Shown: positions 1-10,300 of the stretch, piece after piece
Numbering within the stretch: position 1 is the stretch's first letter
How the letters are laid out: each line of letters begins with the position of its first letter
From: Clostridiaceae bacterium
Lineage (GTDB): Bacteria; Bacillota_A; Clostridia; Acetivibrionales; Acetivibrionaceae
DNA: 13,002 nt
Assembly: GCA_012513545.1 (NCBI GenBank)
Contig: JAAZCB010000228.1
Location: 1-13,002 of the forward strand
Direction: 5' to 3'
Notes under the pieces: model-generated
What the model saw: the letters and a program-made list of their open reading frames with translations, nothing else
What the model was told of the DNA's origin: nothing
Databases searched by the model: none
Program-made: the position numbers and the translations under genes

Positions 1-14
1 AGAGGTTTTAGGGG

Positions 15-1334
15 ATGAGCAGGGATACTAATATTCAAAAAATATACGATTTGGCTCCGATGCAGGAAGGGATGCTGTTTCACGCACTACTTGCCGATGG
101 GAATGACCCATACATGGAGCAGACTGAAATTGACCTTAAAGGTTTTGTAGATCCGGAGCTTTTTCAAAATGCACTGAACAAGCTTGTTGAAAGACATGAC
201 ATTTTAAGGACGGTATTTATACATGATAAATTGAAAAAGCCGCAGCAGATTGTCTTAAAGACAAGAAGTACTGTGTTCCATTATGAAGATGTTTCACACC
301 TTAATAGTAGTGAAAGGGATAGTGCTATCAGGGACTATACTCTAAAAGACAGGGAAAAGGGCTTTAACGTATCAAAAGATATTCTTGTACGCATTGCTGT
401 TTTTAAGCTCTCTAAAGACTTTAGCAAAATGGTCTTTAGCTTTCATCATATTATAATGGATGGCTGGAGTCTGGGGATTTTCTTCAAGGAACTTCTTGAT
501 ATTTATGGAGCTTTAAGGGAAAATTCACAAATAGACCTTGAAAGTGCCTGCTCCTATGAGGAATATATCCGGTGGCTTGGCAGGCAAAACAGGAAAGATG
601 CCCGGGATTACTGGAAAAAATACCTTGAAGGCTATGAAAATGTGGCCGTATTTCCCAAGTCTTTTACATCGTGCAAAGATGAAAGTCAAAATATCGACAG
701 ATTCCATTTTTCCATAGATGAGGAGACTGTAAAAAAACTGGAAGTGTTTTCAAACAGGTTTTTCGTAACTATGGGAGCTGTTATACAATCCATATGGGGA
801 TTACTGCTTTCAAGGTACAATAATACAGAGGATGTTGTATTCGGTTCTGTGACTTCGGGAAGAAGCGCTGAAGTTGAAGGAATTGAAAGAATGGTAGGGC
901 TTTTTATAAATACTGTTCCCCTAAGACTCAGGTATGATAGTGATATGCGCTTCAGCCAAATTGTTAAAGCGCTTCAGGAGGATATTCTTGATTCCGAAAA
1001 ATACGGTTACATTCCTCTTGCTGAAATTCAGGGTGGATCCACGTTGAAAAACGGCCTGATTGATCATGTTCTGGCCTATGAGAATTTTGCGGTTGACAAG
1101 GAGCTTGATGAGGGTGAGACGGATGACCTGGTCTTTTCGATTGAGGAAATGCACTCAGATGAAACGGTAAACTATGATTTTTCCATAAAGGTATCTCCCG
1201 GAAGTGGGCTTGAATTTGAAATCATATACAATAAGGGACTGTATGATGAAAATGTAATCATGAATATTGAAAAACACTTTAAAAAAGTTGTATATGTTCT
1301 TGTATCTGGTGGAGACTTTGATATAGGAGATTTT
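15..1334 (+). other. N-terminal docking segment and D-L type condensation domain (C1)
   Basis: Residues 1-12 lead directly into LAPMQEGMLFH (13-23). This opening motif is typical of D-L condensation domains that follow an epimerase in another subunit, as at the start of TycB and GrsB. L-L domains instead start with a SxAQxRL-like motif, as C2 and C3 do here. The RHDILRT motif is at 60-66 and HHIIMDG at 144-150, with H145 the expected catalytic histidine. YGYIPL is at 330-335. All core motifs look intact. The short N-terminal stretch fits a COM acceptor segment, inferred from its position and style. The domain should join an upstream peptide ending in a D-residue to the Phe loaded on T1. Confidence 0.85.
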
Positions 1335-4300
1335 GACATCGTTACGAAGGAGGAGCAAAGGCAGCTTTTGCTTGATTTTAACGATACTTTCATAGATTGC
1401 CCTGATAATACAATACACGGACTTTTTGAAGAAATGGCAGACAGGTATCCCGATAAAACAGCCCTGATTTTTAAGAATGAACACTACACCTACAGCGAAC
1501 TCAATAAAAAAGCAAACAGGCTTGCACACAGGTTAATATTTGAAGGAGTGTGCCCGGATGATATTATAGCTATAATGGTTAACCGGAGTATTGAGCTGGT
1601 GGTGGGTATACTTGCAATTTTGAAAGCCGGCTGTGCGTATTTGCCGCTTGACCCGGAGTACCCTGCCAGAAGATTGGAATACATGCTTTATGACAGCAAA
1701 ACCAAAATACTTCTAAAAGATAATAAGACGGTTCTCTTGTCTTTAGAAGAAACAGACAATAGAAACGTCCCCTTGTCTTTGAAGGTTATTAATATTGATT
1801 CTGAGGGGGCTTATGATTTAATTGACGACAACCCCGTGTCTTCAGTGAATGAAAAAAACCTTGCATATATGATTTATACTTCAGGTTCTACAGGCAGGCC
1901 AAAGGGCGTAATGATAGAACATAAAGGGATGGCAAGCCTTAAGTACACGTTTGAAAATATGATAGGAATTAACAGCTCAGACAGGATAGTGCAGTTTGCA
2001 AGCAGCTCTTTTGATGCTTCTGTGTGGGAGATTTTCATGGGAATTTTAACAGGAGCATCATTGTACCTTGTTGAAAAGGAAATAATAGGAGACTACAAGA
2101 AGTTCCAGGACTATCTCAATATTAACAGTATTACAGTTGCAACACTTCCTCCTACTTACATTGCAAATATGGACCCGTCAGGAGTTGAAACACTAAGGAT
2201 ATTGATAACCGCAGGGTCAGCTGCTAATTTTGACACAGTTGGCAGATGGAATAATTATGTTACTTATATAAATGCATACGGTCCGACTGAGTCTACTGTC
2301 TGTGCAACTTTTTACAGGGTTTTGGAGAATTATGAGAAATATGCCTCTGTTCCTATTGGAAAACCGATTACAAATACAAGGGTGTTTATTGTTGATTCGA
2401 AGAACCGCCTTATGCCGGCAGGTATTCCTGGAGAGCTTTGCATAAGTGCTTCCGGGCTTGCCCGCGGTTATTTCGGTAAGCCGGAGTTAACTGATGAAAA
2501 ATTCATTCAAAACCCATTCATAGAGTATTATAAGGCAGAAGGAATTGAAGTTCGTGATTTAAGGCTTTACCGTACAGGTGATCTTGCAAGATGGCTGCCT
2601 GACGGAAATATTGAATTTTTAGGAAGAATAGACCATCAGGTAAAGATCAGGGGCTTCAGGATTGAGCTTGGTGAGATTGAAAAACAGCTTTTGTCAGTTG
2701 ATGGGATTAAGCAGGCAGTTGTAATAGACAGGGAGGATTCCAAAGGCGACAAGTGCCTTTGTGCTTATTACGTATCCGATAGGGAAATGTCTCTGGAGGA
2801 TCTGAAGAATTGCCTTTCAAAAGATCTCCCGGAATATATGCTTCCTTCTTTCTTCGTAAGGCTTGACAGCATTCCTTTGACTGTAAATGACAAGGTCGAC
2901 AGGAAGGCGCTTCCGGACCCTGTTATAAGTGCCCGCAAGGAGACTTCTTATTTGGCTGCGCGCAATGAAACAGAAGAAAAAATGGTTAAGCTTTTTGAAG
3001 AAATACTTGAAGTTGAAAAGATAGGCGTCAAGGATAACTTCTTCGACCTTGGAGGGCATTCTCTAAAGGCTACTGTTCTTATATCCAGGGTTCACAAGGA
3101 GTTTGATGTTCAGGTTCCTTTAAAAGAGGTGTTTACCAGACCTACAGTTGAGAAAATGTGCTCTTTCATACTTGGCTCTGACAAAAGCGATTATGAGGCT
3201 ATTGAGCCGGCTGAGGCATCGGAATACTACCCTCTTTCGGCAGCGCAGAAAAGGCTTTACATCGTAAACCAGCTTGAAGACGGTATGGACACAAGCTATA
3301 ACATGGTTACTGCTTTAAGAATAGAAGGCGAACTGGACAGGCAAAAAGTCGGGGAAGCTTTTGAAAAGCTGGTGGAGAGGCATGAAGTATTCAGAACTTC
3401 CTTTCATCTTTATGATGGTGAGCCTGTACAAAAAATTCATGATAATACAAACTTCAGACTGGAATACTTTGAAGAAGATGAGGTAAAGGCAGAAAAAATA
3501 GTAAATGACTTTGTAAAGCCTTTTGACCTGACAAAAGCTCCTCTTGTAAGGGTTGGACTCATAAAGACGGGAGCAGACAGACACATATTGATAGTTGATA
3601 TGCACCATATCATATCTGATGGAGGAACTATGGGCCTCCTGGTCGAAGAATTCATGGCACTGTATACCGGAAAGGAACTTAAGCCTTTACGAATTCAGTA
3701 TAAGGATTATGCAGTATGGCAGAACAAACTCTTTAAGACTGAAAAAATCAAGGAGCAGGAGAAATACTGGCTTGACTTGTTTAAAGGAGATATTCCGGTC
3801 CTTTCTCTTCCAGCTGATTTCAAAAGGCCGACCGTTCAATCTTTTGAGGGAGATATTGTGTCTATTGAAACAGGAAAAGAGGTTCTGGAAAGCCTTAAAG
3901 ACCTTGCAAAAAATACGGGCACCACAATGTTTATGGTGCTTTTGGCTTCATTCTATACAGTACTTTTCAAGTATTCGGGTCAGGAGGATATAGTAGTAGG
4001 CACGTCAGCGTCCGGAAGGAACCATGCCGATATAGAGAGAATTGCCGGAATGTTTGTAAATACTCTGGCACTAAGGAGTTTTCCACAAGGAGATAAATCC
4101 TTTCAAGGTTTTCTGGAGGAGGTCAGGGATAATACCCTCAAAGCCTTTGAAAACCAGGATTATCAGTTTGAAGAGCTGGTTGAAAGGCTTAACGTCCCAA
4201 GGGATATCAGCCGTAACCCGTTATTTGATGTAATGTTTACTCTACAGAACCAGAGTGATAAGGATATGGAAATAGAAGACCTGAATTTTTCAAGCCTGGA

Positions 4301-7300
4301 GTTGGACTATAAGAACTCCATGTTTGACATTTCTCTTGATGTTACTGAGAATGAGGACAGTATTTTCTTTGCATTGCAGTTTTGTACAGCCCTTTTCAGA
4401 AAAGAAACCATGGAGAGGTTAATTAAACACCTTCTAAATGTAATAGACCAGGCAGCAAAAAATCCTTCTGTACAGCTTAGTGACATTAATATTCTGTCTT
4501 TGGAGGAAAAGGAGGAGATACTGGAATCCTTCAACGGGAAAAAGACGGAATATGACTTTGATAAGACCGTTCACACCCTCTTTGAGGCCCATGCAGGTAA
4601 TAATCCTCAAAAAGAGGCGCTTGTCTTTGGGCATGAGAGGGTTACATATAAAGAATTGAATGAAAACGCAAACAGGATCGCAAGATTTTTGATTGGAACA
4701 GGCTTCAAAAGCAACGGACTTGTGGGTATAATGCTTGAAAGGTCACCTTACATGATACAGGGAATAATGGGAGTTTGGAAAGCAGGAGGAGCATACATCC
4801 CTCTTGATGTCAATTACCCTGTGGATAGAAAGCTGGTCATACTTGGTGAGTCAAAATGTTCCTGTGTTATTACAATGTCCTCCTATGTTGATAGCGAATT
4901 TAAATTCCGGTTCAGGGGCAGGATAATATGCCTTGACATTATTCATGACAGGCTTTTGAAGGAGGACACATCCAATCCCTGCCTGCCGTTTAATCAAGAA
5001 GACCTGGCGTATGTACTGTTTACCTCGGGCTCTACAGGAAATCCCAAGGGAGTTATGATACCCCACAGGGGAATGATTAACCACATTCTTGCGGAGAGGG
5101 ACGAGCTTGGACTTGATAGCAGTATTGTTTTTGCCCAGAATGCAAACCACTGTTTTGATATATCCGTCTGGCAGATGTTTGCTGCTCTGGCTCTTGGAGG
5201 AACAACAGTCATTTATTCAAATGAGCATGTTATGGAAGTCGGTAAATTCACACAGAGTGTTATAAAGGATGGGGTAACTCTTCTTGAGGTTGTGCCCTCA
5301 TACCTGAGTGTTATGATGGATTATATTGAAGAGAACGGGCTTAAACCTGAAAGCCTCAATTACCTTATGGTAACCGGGGAAACTGTACAGCTGCAGTTAG
5401 CAGAAAGATGGTTTAAGCTGTGCCCGGGAATAAAAGTGGTAAATGCTTACGGTCCTGCTGAAGCATCGGATGACATTGCGCAGTATGTAATGGATAAAAT
5501 ACCGGAAGGTTATGATACTGTACCTATAGGGAAGGCACTATCCAATATTGATATATACATAATGGACAAAAACCTTAATCTTTGCCCTGTAGGAGTGATC
5601 GGAGAGATTTGCGTAGCCGGGGCAGGTGTAGGAAAAGGATATATAAACAACCCTGAAAAGACAAGGGAGTGCTTTGTAAAAAGTCCTGTCTGTGACAAGG
5701 AGGAATATTCGCTTCTTTACAGGACAGAAGATATAGGAAGGTTTCTTGCGGATGGAAACATAGAATTTTTCGGAAGAAAAGATTATCAGGTGAAGATTAG
5801 AGGCTTCAGAATAGAGCTTGGAGAAATAGAAGCAAGAATTTCTTCCTTTGAAAAAGTGAAGGATGCCGTTGTTACTGACCTTAAAGATGATAATGGAAAC
5901 AAGTATTTAACAGCTTATTTCACTTCAGATTACCAGGTAGATATAGATGAACTGAAAGAATACCTACTGGGGATTTTGCCTGATTATATGGTTCCGGCTT
6001 ATTTTATTAGACTTGATACACTGCCCTTGTCCCCTAACGGTAAGATTGACAGAAAGGCTCTTCCAAAGCCTGAGGCACTGTATGACGGTATACCTTATAG
6101 GGCACCTGAAACTGAGGTTGAGAAAGGTCTGGTTAAGATATGGGAGAAGATACTTAATGCCGAAAGGGTAGGAGTCAATGATGATTTCTTTAATATCGGC
6201 GGTCACTCTCTGAAAGCTGCGGTAATGACGTCAATGATACATAAGGAGTTTAATGTTCAGGTTCCGCTAAAAGAGATCTTTAAACTGAAAACCATAAAAA
6301 ATATTGCTAATTTAATAGAAGGATCGGAAAAACAAGCCTTTTCAGTAATTGAGCCTGCACCAATAAAACCGTATTATCCTCTTTCATCGGCACAGAAGAG
6401 GTTGTTCATAGTAAACAGGCTGAACCGGGAAAGTCTTGCCTACAATATGCCGGAAGTGCTGCAGCTTGATGGCATGCTTGAGGTGGACAGGTTTAAGACT
6501 GCTCTTAATGGTCTTGTAAAAAGACATGAATCCCTAAGGACTTCCTTTGATATGGTGGATGAACAACCTGTCCAGATTGTACACGAGGACATTGAATTAA
6601 AGCTTGAGTTTTATGAGGCGGATAATGAGGAGAAAGTAATTGAAATAATAGATGAATTCATCAGGCCTTTTGACTTAGAAGCAGTTCCTGTTTTCAGAAG
6701 TGCCCTGATAAGATTGTCTCCCTCTAAACACGTGTTTATTTATGATATGCATCATATCATTTCCGACGGTTCATCCCTTGAGATATTTGCAGCTGATCTG
6801 GCTGACCTTTATGATGGGCATGAACTTCCCGAACTTAAGGTTCAGTACAAGGATTTTGCGGTATGGCAGAATAAGCTTTTTGAGAGCGGAGAAATAGAAA
6901 AGCAGAAACAATACTGGCTTGAAAAGTTTTCAGGGGAAATACCACAAATTGATCTGCCTTTAGATTATAAAAGGCCATCCTTAAGAAGCCATGAGGGAGA
7001 TATGATTGAAGCTGCACTCCCTGGAGATTTGACGGAAAAGTTAAGGAAATTGTGTCAAGATACAGGGACTACACTATATATTATGCTGATGGCTTGCTAC
7101 AATGTTTTACTTTCAAAGTACAGCGGGCAGGAGGATATTGTAATAGGTACGCTCACAGCAGGAAGGTCACATGCGGACGTTCAGAATGTTATAGGTATGT
7201 TTGTAAATACTCTTGCAATGAGAAACCATCCATCCGCGGATAAGACCTTCATAAGTTTCCTGTCGGAAGTCAGGGAGAATGCACTGAATGCTTTCCAGAA

Positions 7301-10300
7301 TCAGGACTATCAGTTTGAACAGCTGGTTGAAAGCCTTGAGCTTGTGAGGGAAACAGGTAGAAATCCTTTGTTTGATACAATGTTTGTTATGCAGAATGTC
7401 AACAGTCCGGATACAGGGGAATCCGGATTAAAGTTTGGTTCCTTTGATCAGCATGGTTTTATGACCTCAAGGTTTGATATTTCAATTCAGGCGGAAGAAC
7501 GTGAAGATGAATTAGTTATAGGTCTTGTATACTGCAAAAAATTATTTAAAAAAGAGACTATGGAAACTATGGCCGGTCACTTCATAAACATAATTGATGA
7601 AATAGCAGAAAGTCCTGAGATTTCTCTTAAGGATATTAAAATGATGTCGCCCGCTGAAAAAAGAGAAATTGTTGAGGAGTTTAATAAGGATGTTTTTGAT
7701 ATTCCGGCAAAGACCATACAGGAATTTTTTGAAATTCAGGTTAAAAGCTGCCCTGACAGGACAGCGGTGGTACTAAAAGAAGACAAGTTAAGCTTCAGTG
7801 AACTTAATAAAAAAGCAAACAGCCTTGCAAGGCTTTTAAGACATAAGGGTATAACCAGGAACAGCATAGCAGCAATTATGGTTGAGCGTTCAATCGATAT
7901 GATTGTGGGTATACTGGGAATACTGAAAGCGGGAGGAGCGTATCTTCCAATAGACCCCTCATACCCGAAAGACAGAATCGAGTTTATGCTAAGTGACAGT
8001 GGCAGTAACTTGCTCCTTACAAACAGCAAGTTTGGGCAAAAAGCCGGAGACGGCCTTACTGAGATTTTTCTTGACGATATCGAAAGCTACAAAGAGGATA
8101 GTTCCGATATAGAATTGATTAATTCACCGGAAGACCTGTGTTATGTAATTTATACCTCGGGAACAACCGGAAAACCAAAGGGAGTGCTCATTGAACACAG
8201 GAATGTTGCCTATCTGGTGTCGGGGCTGTCGAAAATAATATATGACAGGTACGACAAGCCTCTTAAGGTTGCACTCTTTGCACCATATGTGTTTGATGCT
8301 TCGGTAAAACAGATATTTGCATGTCTGCTTCTTGGACACACGCTTTGTCTGGTGCCGGATGAAATAAGGTGGGATGTTGCCGGGTTCGTAAAGTATTACA
8401 GGGAGCTTGGCGTTGAGGTATCGGACGGTACTCCGACTCTCCTAAATATGTTGATGGAGGGTGATGATTCCGTCAGAGAATTAAAGATCAGACACTGTCT
8501 GATAGGAGGAGAGGCACTTCCACTTAATACAGCAAGGAGATTTTTCGGATTGTTCAGAGAAAAGGGTATTACCATAACCAATGTATATGGACCGACTGAA
8601 TGTTGTGTTGATGCAACGTATTTCCATATGGATGAAAATACTGTTGAAAATCTTGAGATTATACCAATAGGCAAGCCAATGCCGAACGCAAACATTTTCA
8701 TACTGGGTAAGCACAATGAACTGCTTTACAAAGGGGCAAAAGGCGAGATCTGTATAGGGGGCAGTGGTGTAGGAAGAGGATATCTGAACCGTGATGAGCT
8801 TAATAATGAGAAGTTCATTACTGTCACAATAGATGAAAAGAAGGGGCCTCAGTTGGTATATAAAACCGGGGACGTTGGAAAATGGCTGGCAGACGGTACA
8901 GTAGATTACTGCGGCAGGTACGATGACCAGGTGAAAATCAGGGGGCACAGGATTGAGCTTGGAGAGATTGAAAAGAGTATGCAAAAGCATGAGTTAATAA
9001 GGCAGGCTGTTGTTATTGACAGGGAGGGTGAAAATGGAGCAAAATACCTGTGTGCATATATGGTTGCAGAAGCTGAAATACCCGTAAAGGACCTGCGCGA
9101 ATTTTTAGCAAAAGAGCTGCCTCATTATATGATTCCCTCATATTTTATGATGCTTGACAGCATACCGCTTACCAAAAACGGAAAGTTGGATAAAAAGGCA
9201 CTCCCTGAACCAATTCTTGATTTGGGCAAGGGGACGAGTTATATGGCTCCTGCTGGTGAAATACAGAATATACTGATAAAAATATGGGAAGATGTACTGG
9301 GTGCCGAAAATATAGGAACAGACCATGACTTCTTTGAACTTGGAGGAGATTCCATAAAGTCGATACAAATCGCTTCAAGGCTAAGAAAACACAAGCTTTT
9401 CATGGATGTCAGAGACCTGTTTGAGAACCCGACAATTGATGGATTGAGTCCATATATCAAACCACTTGAAAGAGAGATTTTTCAGGGAACTGTTACTGGG
9501 CATACTGCACTTAATCCGATACAAAAGGACTTTTTTGCAAGAAACCTGACTGACATGCATCATTATAATCAGGCTGTTATGCTTCATAATAAAAAGGGCT
9601 TTGATGAAAATCTGGTAATGAAAGTATTTGAGAAAATTGTCGGGCATCATGATGCTTTGAGAATGGTGTTTATGATGGACGGCGATTCTGTCACCCAATA
9701 CAACAGGGGATTGGAAGGAAAGCTTTTTGATATAGACATATTTGATTTTACAGGTGAGAATAACCCAGATAATTTAGTTCGGGAAGAGGCTTCAAAAATA
9801 CAGGGCGGAATTGACCTGAAAGAAGGTCCGCTGGTCAAGCTTGGATTGTTTAAGACAATTGACGGGGACCATCTTCTTATTTGCATACACCATCTGGTTG
9901 TTGATGGTGTATCCTGGAGAATTCTACTGGATGATTTTATTCTGGCATATGAGCAGTCAATGAATAATGAAGAAATCGAGTTCCAGCTGAAAACCGACTC
10001 GTTCAAAGATTGGTGCGACAAGCTTCAGCTATATGCAGACAGCAAAAAGGCACTTGAGGACAAGGAATACTGGAAGGCGATGGAAAACAGGGAGTTTGGA
10101 AAACTTCCCTGCGATCATGATAATACTGACGGAAGACGCAAAGACTTAAAAGTTATGACCTTGGAACTTGATGAAAAAAACACAGGCAATCTTATGAAGG
10201 ATGCCAATAATGCATATAACACTCAAATAAACGACTTGCTTCTTGCGGCGCTTGGCCTTTCAATCGGAAAGTGGACAGGGAGTGACAATGTATTGATTGG

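Noticed and set aside
36..1334. Lipopeptide starter condensation domain
   Set aside because: The opening motif and the HHIIMDGWS site are of the D-L elongation type seen after epimerases.
3595..3993. Second + strand open reading frame of 132 codons inside C2
   Set aside because: It is out of frame with the NRPS across conserved condensation motifs, and I see no clear ribosome binding site before it.
8481..8990. Antisense open reading frame of 169 codons within the A3 region
   Set aside because: It lies wholly opposite a continuous, motif-rich NRPS frame, its product resembles no protein I recognise, and it has the random composition expected of a shadow frame.
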